A DNA stretch of 64,000 nt from Lachnospiraceae bacterium Zagget3 (GCA_001941025.1 MSHE01000032.1:186001-250000); one strand, 5' to 3'; shown: positions 17,627-26,424, numbered from the stretch's first letter. Numbers and translations are program-made. The notes: generated from the letters alone by a model not told the origin.

Positions 17627-18655
17627 ATGAGTTTCACTTACTTAAACCAGCTGCCCTCCCCGGAACAGATCAAGGATGACTATCCGCTGTCCGAAGAGGG
17701 ACGCGCGATCAAAGAGGCACGGGACGCCGAGATCGGCGCCGTTATCCGAGGGGAATCCGACAAGTTTCTCGTGGTGGTGGGACCTTGTTCCGCCGACCGC
17801 GAGGAACCGGTCCTGGATTATGTCCACCGCCTGGCCCGTTTAAACGAGCAGACGAAGGACAGGCTGATCCTGATCCCGCGCGTCTATACCAACAAGCCGC
17901 GCACGACCGGAGAGGGATACAAAGGGATCGCGACGCAGCCGGATCCGGAGGAACGGCCCGACATGACCAAGGGGCTGATCGCCGTGCGCACGCTGCATCT
18001 GCGCGCGATCGAAGAGACCGGTCTCTCCGCCGCCGATGAGATGCTCTATCCGGAGAACTGGGATTATCTGGATGACCTCCTCTCCTATGTCGCCATCGGC
18101 GCGCGCTCGGTGGAGGATCAGCATCACCGGCTCACCGTCAGCGGCTTTGATGTGGCCAGCGGCATGAAAAACCCGACGAGCGGCAACCTGTCCGTTCTGA
18201 TGAACTCCGTGTACGCGGCACAGCATCCGCATCACTTCACGCATCGGGGCTGGGAAGTCGACACGGACGGCAATCCGCTCGCGCACGTGATCCTGCGCGG
18301 ATCCGTCAACAAAAACGGTGTGTCGGTCCCCAACTACCACTATGAGGACCTGATCCGTCTCCATCAGATGTATGAGGAGCGGGATCTGCTGTATCCCGCC
18401 TGTCTCGTGGACGCGAACCACGCGAACTCCGGTAAAAAATATCTCGAACAGATCCGCATTGTGGATGAGGTGATGCACAACCGCACGGTCTCGCCGGAGA
18501 TCCATACCCTGGTAAAAGGCGTGATGGTGGAGAGCTATATCGAAGAGGGTGCCCAGCCGGTCGACGGACATGTCTACGGAAAATCCATCACGGATCCCTG
18601 CCTCGGCTGGGAGGACACCGAGCGTCTGATCCACCACATCGCGGACCTCGCGTAA
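17627..18655 (+). CDS. aroF: 3-deoxy-7-phosphoheptulonate synthase (class I)
   Basis: A 342-residue DAHP synthase of the AroFGH type, which starts the shikimate pathway from phosphoenolpyruvate and erythrose 4-phosphate. Typical segments are VGPCSADREEPVLDY, PRVYTNKPRTTGEGYKG, GARSVEDQHHR, SGMKNPTSGNLS and the metal-binding DANHANSGKK. AGGAG precedes the ATG. With aroE, aroK, aroD and aroB it makes five of the seven chorismate-pathway steps present in this window. Confidence 0.95.
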   Translation: MSFTYLNQLPSPEQIKDDYPLSEEGRAIKEARDAEIGAVIRGESDKFLVVVGPCSADREEPVLDYVHRLARLNEQTKDRLILIPRVYTNKPRTTGEGYKGIATQPDPEERPDMTKGLIAVRTLHLRAIEETGLSAADEMLYPENWDYLDDLLSYVAIGARSVEDQHHRLTVSGFDVASGMKNPTSGNLSVLMNSVYAAQHPHHFTHRGWEVDTDGNPLAHVILRGSVNKNGVSVPNYHYEDLIRLHQMYEERDLLYPACLVDANHANSGKKYLEQIRIVDEVMHNRTVSPEIHTLVKGVMVESYIEEGAQPVDGHVYGKSITDPCLGWEDTERLIHHIADLA

Positions 18656-18667
18656 AGGACGGCGCCC

Positions 18668-20014
18668 ATGAAGACCGCAGGCATTCCGGCCGAATACAAC
18701 CCGTTCCACAACGGACACCAATTTCAGATCGAAGAGACGAGACGACGCGTCGGCGCGGACTATGTCATCGCTGTCATAAGCGGCAGCTTTGTACAGCGCG
18801 GCGCGCCCGCTCTCCTGGACAAATACACCCGCGCCCGGATGGCTCTGTGCCACGGCGCGGATCTTGTTTTTGAGCTGCCGTGCGTCGCCGCGCTCCAAAG
18901 CGCCGAAGGATTCGCGACGGGAAGTGTCGCGCTGCTGGACGCGCTGGGTGTCGTGGACACCGTAAGCTGCGGCTGCGAGAGCGCGGACGCGGATCCGGCT
19001 CTCTTTTCGCATGTCACGGATCTGCTTGCGGCGGAGCCGGATGAATACCGGCAGGTTCTCTCCGACGCTCTCCGGGAAGGGGTAAACTATCCCAGCGCAC
19101 GGGAAGCGGCGGTACGCGCGTATCGGAACAAACATCCCGCGCCGGACGGTTCCGGAGACGAAAAAAAGACGGACGCGCTCGGCCGGCTGTTATCCGAGCC
19201 GAACAACATCCTTGCGCTGGAATATGCCCGGGCGATCAAAAAAGGAGGCAGTTCCATGGGACTCTGCCTCATTCCACGCGCGCAGGACGCGCCGCGCGAC
19301 GGGGCGGCTCGCCCCGAAAACGCTTCTTCCTATGCCTCCGCTTCCTCCATTCGAAGCATCCTGCTGGAAGATCCCGCCGGGCCGTCCGCAAACGACCGGG
19401 ACGCGCTCCTTCGCGCGGCGATTCCCGCCGACGAACAAGAAGCGGTCCTTCGCGCGGCAGTTCCCACCGACGAACAGGAAGAGCTGCTGCAGGCGCAAGC
19501 AGAGCACCGGTGCCTGTGCGAAGACGATTTTTCCGATCTGTTATTATACGCGTTGACCAGCAACCGCGCGTTCCTGTCCGGATTCGGCACGGACAACCCC
19601 GATCTGACCCGGCGGATCGCGAATCTCACGGAACAGTTCACGAGCTGGACCGCCTTCGCGGAACTGGTCAAGACCAAGAACCAGACCTATACGGCGATCA
19701 GCCGCCTGCTGGCCCAGATCCTGCTGGGGATCCGGCGCGCGGACATCGAACTGGCCGAAACATACCGCTATGCGCCCTACGCGCGCCTGCTTGGCTTTCG
19801 GAAAGACGCCGCGCCGCTCTTAAAAGAGATCCAGGCCAGCGCCTCCATCCCCGTTTTAACCCGGCTCGCGAAGGATCATCCCACACTCGGCGAAGACGAA
19901 CAGCGCGTGCTGGCTTTTGACATTCAGGCCGCCGGGCTCTACCGCCAGATCCTGCAGTCCAAGTCCGGCTGCCGCATTAAATCGGAATTCCGCCAGCCGC
20001 TGATCCGCGTATAA
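18668..20014 (+). CDS. tmcAL: tRNA(Met) cytidine acetate ligase TmcAL
   Basis: A 448-residue protein of the YlbM/TmcAL family, which makes N4-acetylcytidine at the wobble base of elongator tRNA-Met using acetate and ATP. The nucleotidyltransferase motif is AEYNPFHNGHQFQI with its HxGH core, followed by SGSFVQRGAPALLDKYTRA. About residues 205-275 hold an Ala-, Glu- and Pro-rich insertion containing two 13-residue tandem repeats, not expected in the family. It lies 12 bp after aroF and shares its promoter. Confidence 0.9.
   Translation: MKTAGIPAEYNPFHNGHQFQIEETRRRVGADYVIAVISGSFVQRGAPALLDKYTRARMALCHGADLVFELPCVAALQSAEGFATGSVALLDALGVVDTVSCGCESADADPALFSHVTDLLAAEPDEYRQVLSDALREGVNYPSAREAAVRAYRNKHPAPDGSGDEKKTDALGRLLSEPNNILALEYARAIKKGGSSMGLCLIPRAQDAPRDGAARPENASSYASASSIRSILLEDPAGPSANDRDALLRAAIPADEQEAVLRAAVPTDEQEELLQAQAEHRCLCEDDFSDLLLYALTSNRAFLSGFGTDNPDLTRRIANLTEQFTSWTAFAELVKTKNQTYTAISRLLAQILLGIRRADIELAETYRYAPYARLLGFRKDAAPLLKEIQASASIPVLTRLAKDHPTLGEDEQRVLAFDIQAAGLYRQILQSKSGCRIKSEFRQPLIRV
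19406..19483 (+). repeat. In-frame 39-bp tandem repeat in tmcAL
   Basis: Two adjacent 39-bp units encode LLRAAIPADEQEA and VLRAAVPTDEQEE. They keep the frame and sit in a variable insertion of the protein. Confidence 0.85.
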
Positions 20015-20016
20015 AA

Positions 20017-20042
20017 AAGGCTGTCGCACATGCGACAGCCTT
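20017..20042. terminator. Bidirectional terminator between tmcAL and the lipoprotein gene
   Basis: A 12-bp perfect stem (AAGGCTGTCGCA and TGCGACAGCCTT) with a two-base loop. A run of A on its left gives a T-run for minus-strand transcripts; the plus side has only TT. Confidence 0.85.
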
Positions 20043-20060
20043 CGCGTTATCTGTTTATCT

Positions 20061-20915
20061 CTATTTTACCGCGTGATACACCGTGTACAGGTCACTGATA
20101 TCGGCCTTTTGTCCTACCGTTCCTTCCGGATAAGAGGAATACACGGCCACATAATTTGTGTATCCGTCTACCATGGCGAAAACGCAGCGCTCGTCGTAGA
20201 CGTGACCGGGCTGATACTCTTCCTCGGGTTCCCGTACGATCAGATCAACGGTCGTACCCAGCCCAAGATAGGTCTCCGAGCCGTCCGTACTCGGGATGCC
20301 GCCTCCGCCGATGTTCCGGATGGAAAAGTAGAGTTCCGGCTCCGGAATGCCATAACTCGCCGCAGGGAAGTCCTCCGGCACATACACTTCGTAATCAAGC
20401 ACCACCAACTCGCCGTCCTCCGGCACTTCCAGCGCGGAGGAGTCGAACACTTCCTCCTCATCCGCGAATTGATCGTTTGTCTCAATCGCGGACTCCACAT
20501 AGGCGGCATCCGCGCTCTGCGTCGTCACGTTTGTAAGACGCACATACACCGTGTGAAACGTGCCGTCCTGCGTCGCGTACATCGCCGTCTTCACCCAGGT
20601 GCCAAGAGGCACCGCGTCGGTCTCGGACGTCGCGTCTCCCTCCACGGCTTTGGAGACATCCGGGGACTCCACCGCTTCCGCGGCCTCCTGTTTCCCCGAG
20701 TCCTCTTCGTCCGCATCCGCCTCCTGCTGTGCGGCATCCACGTCGTCGCCGGTCGAAAGCGCCGCGTCTTCTTCCGGCGTCTCTTCGGCTTCGGCCGACA
20801 CGGTTTCGGACGCTTCGGCCGTCTCTTCTTCAGCCTGCTCCGATTCGGAACGGTTGCAGGCAGTAAACGAGAGCGCGAGCGCTCCCGTCAAAACACATAG
20901 GATCAGTTTTTTCAT
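20061..20915 (-). CDS. Acidic lipoprotein of unknown function
   Basis: A 284-residue protein with a clear lipoprotein signal: MKKL, a hydrophobic core, and the lipobox SFTAC with Cys20. About 75 acidic residues rich in Glu, Asp, Ala and Ser follow as a linker. The C-terminal ~180 residues (from VPLGTWVKTAMYATQDGTFH) form a compact domain I do not recognise; it resembles extracellular beta-rich domains of cell-surface lipoproteins. It begins four bases after porB, with the ribosome binding site GAGG overlapping the porB stop, so it is the last gene of the por operon. No iron-sulfur motif is present. Confidence 0.8.
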   Translation of the reverse strand: MKKLILCVLTGALALSFTACNRSESEQAEEETAEASETVSAEAEETPEEDAALSTGDDVDAAQQEADADEEDSGKQEAAEAVESPDVSKAVEGDATSETDAVPLGTWVKTAMYATQDGTFHTVYVRLTNVTTQSADAAYVESAIETNDQFADEEEVFDSSALEVPEDGELVVLDYEVYVPEDFPAASYGIPEPELYFSIRNIGGGGIPSTDGSETYLGLGTTVDLIVREPEEEYQPGHVYDERCVFAMVDGYTNYVAVYSSYPEGTVGQKADISDLYTVYHAVK

Positions 20916-20919
20916 TCAT

Positions 20920-21864
20920 CTACCTCGCGCATTTATACTGCAGATCTTCCCAGTGCCGGTCCACCGTTTCCTGAAACCGGACAAGGAGCTCCTCATTCCC
21001 GGGCGCGAACAGGTGCTTAAAGCGGCCCTGCTCCCGGAGAAACTCTTCGATTGGCAGCTTTTTCCTCGGCTCGTAAGTGAGGCGCCAGACGCCGTTCTCC
21101 ACTTCAAACAGCGGCCAATAGCACGTCTCCACGGCCAGTTTGCAGATCTTCATGACATCCGCCGCGTCGTATCGCCAGCCGCGCGGACAGGGCGCCAGTA
21201 TGTTTAAGAACGCCGGCCCCTCCGTATAGATCGCCTTCTCCGACTTTTTATGGATATCGGAAAAATTGCCGAGCATCGTCGTCTGGCCCACATAGGCCAC
21301 ATGATGCTCCGCGATGATGGCCGCCAGGTCCTTGCGGGTCTGCACTTTTCCGTTTGACTCGCTGCCCACCGGCGTCGTCGTCGTGTCGGCAAACATCGGC
21401 GTCGCGCTGGAGCGCTGGATGCCGGTGTTCATGTAAGCGCCGTTGTCGTAGCACACGTACACCATGTCGTGTCCCCGCTCCATGGCACCGGAGAGAGACT
21501 GAAAACCGATGTCGTATGTACCGCCGTCGCCGCCGAACGTGATGAACTTAAAAGTCGCGTCCTCCGGCAGGCGGCCGCGCTTCTTCAACACCCGATAGGC
21601 CGTCTCCGCGCCGGAGAGGGTCGAGCCGCCGTTTTCAAACGCGTTGTGAATGTAGCTGTCCTCCCAGGACGTATAAGGATACATAAACGTAGACACCTCG
21701 AGGCATCCGGTCGCGTTGCCGATGACCGCGTAGTCCCCCTCGTGGAGGGCGCGCAGCACCGCGCGCACCGCGATCGTCGCGCCGCAGCCCGCGCACATCC
21801 GGTGTCCCGGGGCGAGCCTCTCGGGCTTGCTCATCACTTGTTTAAAATTATACTGCTCCGCCAT
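20920..21864 (-). CDS. porB: 2-oxoacid:ferredoxin oxidoreductase, beta subunit
   Basis: The 314-residue thiamine-diphosphate subunit of the four-subunit pyruvate-type oxidoreductase. It has CAGCGATIAVRAVL near the N-terminus and the cofactor motif TFGGDGGTYDIGFQS with NGAYMNTG. The enzyme splits pyruvate into acetyl-CoA and CO2 and reduces ferredoxin. Gene order gamma-delta-alpha-beta is complete. A pyruvate substrate is most likely, but other 2-oxoacids cannot be excluded from sequence. Confidence 0.93.
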   Translation of the reverse strand: MAEQYNFKQVMSKPERLAPGHRMCAGCGATIAVRAVLRALHEGDYAVIGNATGCLEVSTFMYPYTSWEDSYIHNAFENGGSTLSGAETAYRVLKKRGRLPEDATFKFITFGGDGGTYDIGFQSLSGAMERGHDMVYVCYDNGAYMNTGIQRSSATPMFADTTTTPVGSESNGKVQTRKDLAAIIAEHHVAYVGQTTMLGNFSDIHKKSEKAIYTEGPAFLNILAPCPRGWRYDAADVMKICKLAVETCYWPLFEVENGVWRLTYEPRKKLPIEEFLREQGRFKHLFAPGNEELLVRFQETVDRHWEDLQYKCAR

Positions 21865-21874
21865 ATGCGGCCTC

Positions 21875-23056
21875 CTATTTTCTCAATCCGATATACTGAT
21901 ACTGTTTGATCTCCGTCCCCGCGGCGACAGCCTCTTCCATGGCCGCGAAGACCTCTTTCGCCTCTTCGACCGTAAAATCACGCCCGCCGAGGCCGTAGAT
22001 ATAATTTGTCGCGTTGAGATACACTTTCTGCTGATATAATCCGGATGTCACCTCGGAACCGAGCGGGCCGCCGTTTCCGTTGTAGCTCTCGCAGCGGTCG
22101 AGGATCGCGAGCGCTTTCGCGCCCTGTACCGCCTCGGCGATCTCTTTGGCCGGGAACGGGCGGAACACGCGCAGCTTTAAGACACCCACTTTTTTTCCTT
22201 TGTCGCGCAGCTCGTCCACCGCTTCCTTCGCGGTGCCGGCCGCCGAACCCATGAGCAGCATGATGTACTCCGCGTCCTCGGTCCGGTATTCTTCAAAAAA
22301 TCCATACTCCCGCCCGGACACATTGGCATATTCCTCCGCCACGGCGAGGATCACCGCGCCGGCGCGCTCCATGGCCTCGCGCTGGTTTTTGCGCGCCTCC
22401 ATTACATACGGGGAACCGGAGTAAGGGCCGACCGAAACCGGCTTGCCCGGATTCAACATATACTCTTCCGGCGTATACACGCCGACAAAGTCCTTTACCT
22501 TTTCATCCTCGAGGAGCTCGATATTCTCCACGGCGTGGCTCGTGATAAAGCCGTCCTGACAGATCATGACGGGCAGGCGCACATCCGTGTGTTCCGCGAT
22601 GCGGAAAGCCTGGATCATGTTGTCATAGGCCTCCTGGTTGTTCTCCGCGTAGATCTGGATCCAGCCGGTATCGCGCGCGCCCATGCCGTCGGTGTGGTCA
22701 CAGTTGATGTTTAACGGACCGGATAACGTCCGGTTGACCAGCGCCAATACGACGGGCAGGCGGTTGGATGCCGCGAGGAGCAATTCCTCCCACATAAAGG
22801 CCAGCCCCGCGGAAGACGTAGCGGTCAGCGTCCTGGCGCCCGCCGCCTCGGAGCCGATGCACGCGCTCATCGAAGAGTGCTCGCTCTCCACCGGGATAAA
22901 CTCCGTGTCGATCTCGCCGTTCGCGATATAGGTGGAGACCATCTCGGGGATCTCCGTAGACGGCGTGATCGGAAAGGCCGGCATCACATCCGGATTGATC
23001 TGTTTGATGGCAAAGGCGACGGCCTGATTGCCCGAGAGGCGGTCTTTTACAGCCAT
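21875..23056 (-). CDS. porA: 2-oxoacid:ferredoxin oxidoreductase, alpha subunit
   Basis: The 393-residue alpha subunit with the pyrimidine-binding and transketolase C-terminal domains: SGNQAVAFAIKQINPDV, AFPITPSTEIPE and the later ALVNRTLSGPLNI. The start ATG at 23056 overlaps the porD stop by one base (TGATG) and has GAGGGGGTGA upstream. A longer frame upstream is only antisense-like sequence inside porD. Confidence 0.93.
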   Translation of the reverse strand: MAVKDRLSGNQAVAFAIKQINPDVMPAFPITPSTEIPEMVSTYIANGEIDTEFIPVESEHSSMSACIGSEAAGARTLTATSSAGLAFMWEELLLAASNRLPVVLALVNRTLSGPLNINCDHTDGMGARDTGWIQIYAENNQEAYDNMIQAFRIAEHTDVRLPVMICQDGFITSHAVENIELLEDEKVKDFVGVYTPEEYMLNPGKPVSVGPYSGSPYVMEARKNQREAMERAGAVILAVAEEYANVSGREYGFFEEYRTEDAEYIMLLMGSAAGTAKEAVDELRDKGKKVGVLKLRVFRPFPAKEIAEAVQGAKALAILDRCESYNGNGGPLGSEVTSGLYQQKVYLNATNYIYGLGGRDFTVEEAKEVFAAMEEAVAAGTEIKQYQYIGLRK

Positions 23057-23361
23057 CACTTCACCCCCTCTTTCATCTCGATCGCGCCAAACGGGCAAGT
23101 CTTCGCGCAGATGCCGCAGCCCTTGCAGTGATCCAGGTCAAAGGGCTGGCGCTTGCCGTCCACGACCGGGATGCTGCTGTCCGGGCAGACCGGGGTGCAC
23201 AGGAGGCACTGCTTGCACTTCTCCTGCAGATAGACGGGGGTAAAGTTCCGCCACTCGCCGGTCTGAAACTGCTTCGACGTGCCGGCAGCGAAGATCTGCA
23301 TGCCCTCCGTCATGCCGGTGTGCGGTGTCTGTTCGTTTATTTTCGTCGTGTCTGTTCTCAT
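23056..23361 (-). CDS. porD: 2-oxoacid:ferredoxin oxidoreductase, delta (ferredoxin) subunit
   Basis: A 101-residue iron-sulfur subunit with two CxxCxxCxxxC motifs, CKQCLLCTPVCPDSSI and CKGCGICAKTCPFGAI, holding two [4Fe-4S] clusters that pass electrons to external ferredoxin. It is coupled to porA by a one-base overlap. Confidence 0.94.
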   Translation of the reverse strand: MRTDTTKINEQTPHTGMTEGMQIFAAGTSKQFQTGEWRNFTPVYLQEKCKQCLLCTPVCPDSSIPVVDGKRQPFDLDHCKGCGICAKTCPFGAIEMKEGVK

Positions 23362-23444
23362 GTGATTTTCCTCTATTTACTGCCGCGATCAGGCCTGCGG
23401 AAGCGCATTTGCGCCGTCCTGTGCCTTTTCACGCGCCTTCTTCT

Positions 23445-24020
23445 CTATTTCGCCAACGAATCGAATGTCATACGAAGCGCCGTCATGTTGCCCTCGACGA
23501 CTTCCGGTTTCGTCGAAAATTTGTGTTGATACGATGTCTGCATCTCCGCGAGGAACGTCTCCTGCGGGATCACCTGCGATGCCGCGACGACGGCCGCCAG
23601 CATCGGGGAGTTCGGAAAGTAGCTTCCGAGCGCCTCCTCGGAGATCTGCCGCGCGTCAATGGTGTAGACCTCTCCCGTGTAGCCGGAAAGTTCCGGCCGG
23701 ATCTCGTCCGGCGTCCTGTCGGTGTTTACGATAATCGCGCCCTCTTTTTTTAAACCTGCCGTCACATCGACGGTGTGCAGAAGCGTCTCGTCCACGACCA
23801 CCACATAGTCCGGATCATAAATGTTGGAATGCACGCGGATCGGGCTGTCACTAATTCGGTTAAACGCGGTAATGGGCGCGCCCATCCGCTCCGGACCGTA
23901 CTCCGGAAACCCCTGTACATATTTGCCTGTCGCAAACGCGACATCCGCCAGCAGCAGGGCCGCTGTCTTTGCGCCCTGGCCGCCCCGGCCGTGCCATCTG
24001 ATCTCGATCGTGTTCTGCAT
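23445..24020 (-). CDS. porC: 2-oxoacid:ferredoxin oxidoreductase, gamma subunit
   Basis: A 191-residue gamma subunit with the typical N-terminal motif IRWHGRGGQGAKTAALLLA and FPEYGPERMGAPITAFNRIS. It is the first gene of porCDAB; an 83 bp gap with no other gene separates it from porD. Confidence 0.93.
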   Translation of the reverse strand: MQNTIEIRWHGRGGQGAKTAALLLADVAFATGKYVQGFPEYGPERMGAPITAFNRISDSPIRVHSNIYDPDYVVVVDETLLHTVDVTAGLKKEGAIIVNTDRTPDEIRPELSGYTGEVYTIDARQISEEALGSYFPNSPMLAAVVAASQVIPQETFLAEMQTSYQHKFSTKPEVVEGNMTALRMTFDSLAK

Positions 24021-24068
24021 AGTAGTTCTTTCCCTTATATAGTGCCAAATTTAAAGATGTACCAAACA

Positions 24069-24097
24069 AGTATACCCATTTTATGGGGCAAAGTAAA
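24069..24097 (-). promoter_or_regulatory. Promoter of the por operon
   Basis: TTTACT (24092-24097) and TATACT (24069-24074) at 17 bp spacing on the minus strand. A perfect TTGACA lies slightly upstream (24102-24107) and may form a second, overlapping promoter. Confidence 0.55.
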
Positions 24098-24181
24098 GAA
24101 TTGTCAAGTATTTTTCACAGAATTCACAAAACTTGATTTCTCCCCCTATCTATGATAAGCTAACCTAGCTTGCAGCGAAGC

Positions 24182-24265
24182 GCCGCTGTGGCGGAATTGG
24201 CAGACGCACTTGACTCAAAATCAAGCGGTTTCACAACCGTGCCGGTTCGAGTCCGGCCAGCGGCA
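24182..24265 (+). tRNA. tRNA-Leu (anticodon CAA)
   Basis: An 84-base class II tRNA. The acceptor stem pairs GCCGCTG with CAGCGGC, and the anticodon stem pairs CTTGA with TCAAG around CTCAAAA (anticodon CAA). There is a long variable arm and the T loop GTTCGAGTC. The discriminator is A; CCA is not encoded. Confidence 0.95.
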
Positions 24266-24268
24266 GAC

Positions 24269-24305
24269 AAAAAGCCCGGAAATCCAAGCGGATCTCCGGG
24301 TTTTT
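24269..24305. terminator. Bidirectional terminator between tRNA-Leu and lysA
   Basis: The stem CCCGGA-ATCC pairs with GGAT-TCCGGG. It is flanked by AAAAAG on the left and TTTTT on the right, so it can stop both the tRNA and the convergent lysA transcript. Confidence 0.85.
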
Positions 24306-24345
24306 CACCAGTTTCAACTCCCATTCCGGCACCTGCGTCCGTGTT

Positions 24346-25614
24346 CTATGTCAAATCCCGGATGATATCAAAACAGTCAAACGTCGCGAAGTAATCCCGC
24401 GGCGTCTCCGCCCGGCGAATCAGCTCGAAACTGCCGTCCTCCTTTAAGAGCACCTCCGCGCAGCGCAGCCGTCCGTTGTAGTTGTAGCCCATGGAAAAAC
24501 CGTGCGCGCCGGTGTCGTGAATAATGAGGAAATCGCCCATCTCGATCTCCGGCAGCATCCGGTCGATCGCGAACTTGTCGTTGTTCTCACACAGGGAGCC
24601 GACGACATCGTAGGTATGATCGCAGGGCGCGTCCTCCTTGCCCGCCACGGTGACATGGTGGTAGGAGCCATAGATGGCCGGACGCATCAGATGCGCCGCG
24701 CAGGCGTCCACGCCGATGTATTCCTTATAGATGTGCTTCTCATGGATCGCTCTGGTCACAAGGCAGCCGTAGGGTCCCATCATAAACCGGCCCATCTCGG
24801 TGTAGATATCCACATCGCCCATGCCGGCCGGCACGAGCACCTCGTCATAGACCCGCTTGACGCCGGCACCGATCGCGCGGATGTCATTCGGGGTCTCCTC
24901 CGGACGGTATGCCACACCGACTCCGCCGGAGAGGTTGATAAAGTCGATCGACACACCGGTCTCCTCACGGATCTCAAGGCACAGCGAGAACAAGGTCTTC
25001 GCAAGCGCCGGATAGTAGTCGTTTGTCACGGTGTTGCTGGCCAAAAAAGCGTGCAGGCCAAAGCGCTTTACGCCCTTTTCCTTTAAAACGCGGTATCCCT
25101 CGATGATCTGCTCCTTCGTAAAACCATACTTGGAGTCACCGGGATTGTCCATGATCCCGTTGCTTAAGGTATAAAGCCCGCCCGGATTAAAGCGCAGGCT
25201 CATCGTCTCCGGAAGCTCCCCGATCAGATCCTCCAGATACGCGATGTGGGTAAAATCGTCGAGATTGATGACCGCCCCGATCTCCCGCGCGTAGACAAAC
25301 TCCTCCGGCGGTGTATCGTTGGAGGAAAACATGATCTCCTCCCCGGAGAAACCGAGCGCGTTTGAGAGCATCAGCTCCGTCAGGGACGAACAGTCCGTAC
25401 CGCACCCACACTCCTGCAGAATGCGGATGAGAAAAGGATTCGGATTCGCCTTCACCGCGTAATACTCGCGAAACCCCGGATTCCAGGAGAACGCCTCATT
25501 TACCGCCTGCGCGTTCGCGCGGATGCCCCTCTCATCATAGAGATGAAAGGGAGTGGGAACGGTCTGCGCGATCTCCTCCAGTTTTTCTTTTGTAACAAAC
25601 GTTTCTTTTTTCAT
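24346..25614 (-). CDS. lysA: Diaminopimelate decarboxylase
   Basis: A 422-residue PLP-dependent decarboxylase for the last step of lysine synthesis. The PLP lysine lies in YYAVKANPNPF. HAFLASNTVTND, INLSGGVGVAYRPEE and CENNDKFAIDR mark the barrel, and GYNYNGRLRCAEVLL the C-terminal domain. The ATG is only 13 bases from the end of tRNA-Thr and has no visible ribosome binding site. No lysine riboswitch lies upstream. Confidence 0.9.
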   Translation of the reverse strand: MKKETFVTKEKLEEIAQTVPTPFHLYDERGIRANAQAVNEAFSWNPGFREYYAVKANPNPFLIRILQECGCGTDCSSLTELMLSNALGFSGEEIMFSSNDTPPEEFVYAREIGAVINLDDFTHIAYLEDLIGELPETMSLRFNPGGLYTLSNGIMDNPGDSKYGFTKEQIIEGYRVLKEKGVKRFGLHAFLASNTVTNDYYPALAKTLFSLCLEIREETGVSIDFINLSGGVGVAYRPEETPNDIRAIGAGVKRVYDEVLVPAGMGDVDIYTEMGRFMMGPYGCLVTRAIHEKHIYKEYIGVDACAAHLMRPAIYGSYHHVTVAGKEDAPCDHTYDVVGSLCENNDKFAIDRMLPEIEMGDFLIIHDTGAHGFSMGYNYNGRLRCAEVLLKEDGSFELIRRAETPRDYFATFDCFDIIRDLT

Positions 25615-25627
25615 AACAAATTGGGAA

Positions 25628-25699
25628 AGCTGATGACGAGATTTGAACTCGTGACCCCTTCCTTACCAAGGAAGTGCTCTACCCCTGAGCCACATCAGC
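25628..25699 (-). tRNA. tRNA-Thr (anticodon GGT)
   Basis: On the minus strand the acceptor stem pairs GCTGATG with CATCAGC, and the anticodon stem pairs CTTCC with GGAAG around TTGGTAA (anticodon GGT). The T loop is GTTCAAATC and the discriminator is T. CCA is not encoded. Confidence 0.95.
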
Positions 25700-25739
25700 G
25701 CATTGGATGTACTGTTTCAAATGTTTCACAGCATCCTAA

Positions 25740-25768
25740 ACTATACAATAGGTAACAAAAAAAGTCAA
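25740..25768 (-). promoter_or_regulatory. Promoter of tRNA-Thr (and probably lysA)
   Basis: TTGACT (25763-25768), 17 bp and TATAGT (25740-25745) on the minus strand. No terminator separates the tRNA from lysA, so one transcript probably carries both. Confidence 0.7.
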
Positions 25769-25774
25769 TTTTTT

Positions 25775-26380
25775 TCAGTTCCGTTTGGCAAGCAGCGCCT
25801 GCGTCTTTTTGCGGATGCGCTGCAGCGCGTTGTCGATGGACTTTTCGGATTTCCCCATCTGTTCGGCGATGCGGCGGTAATTCATGCCCTCGAGGTGATA
25901 GCCGAGAACGGTCCGCTCCATCGGGCTTAAGTGCTCCTGCAGGCGGGAGAGGAAATCCTCCACACTCTCGCGGTCGATCAGGATCTGCTCCGGATTTTGG
26001 TCGTTGGCGGCCGCGGCCGCCTCCAGAAACGTTCCTTCCGTCTCGTCCTCGCCGCCGGAAAGCGAGACATAGGAGTTTAACGGGACGTGCTTTTTCCGCG
26101 ACGCCGCCTCGATGGCTGAATAGAGCTGCCGGTTTACACACAGCTCCGCGAAGCGGTAGAAGCTGCCGGCGTCCTCCTCGTAATCGCGAACCGCTTTAAA
26201 CAGGCCGATCATCCCCTCCTGAATGAGGTCCTCCGTATCACCGCCCAGCAAAAACAGCGTGTTCGCCTTTCCGCGAACCAGATATTTATATTTTTCCATC
26301 AGATAATCCATGACGCGGGCGTCGCCCCCGCGCAGCCGACGGATCAGCTCGTCATCCGTCAGCTTCTCATAGTCTGCCAT
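25775..26380 (-). CDS. sigH: RNA polymerase sigma-H factor (SigH/Spo0H type)
   Basis: A 201-residue sigma-70 family factor. Region 2 shows MDYLMEKYKYLVRGKA and GGDTEDLIQEGMIGLFKAVRDY. Region 4 shows LSPMERTVLGYHLEGMNYRRIAEQMGKSEKSIDNALQRI. The cysS-mrnC-rlmB-sigH order is that of Firmicutes spo0H. The factor controls early sporulation in spore-formers and competence or other functions elsewhere. Its role here is uncertain, because two other sporulation loci are missing from their usual positions. Confidence 0.9.
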   Translation of the reverse strand: MADYEKLTDDELIRRLRGGDARVMDYLMEKYKYLVRGKANTLFLLGGDTEDLIQEGMIGLFKAVRDYEEDAGSFYRFAELCVNRQLYSAIEAASRKKHVPLNSYVSLSGGEDETEGTFLEAAAAANDQNPEQILIDRESVEDFLSRLQEHLSPMERTVLGYHLEGMNYRRIAEQMGKSEKSIDNALQRIRKKTQALLAKRN

Positions 26381-26424
26381 GCGCCCTTCTCCTTCACCCG
26401 CAAGCCGGTCGCTGTCACCTTCGC

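Noticed and set aside
25615..25627. Lysine riboswitch or T-box in front of lysA
   Set aside because: Only 13 bases separate lysA from tRNA-Thr; there is no space for such a leader.
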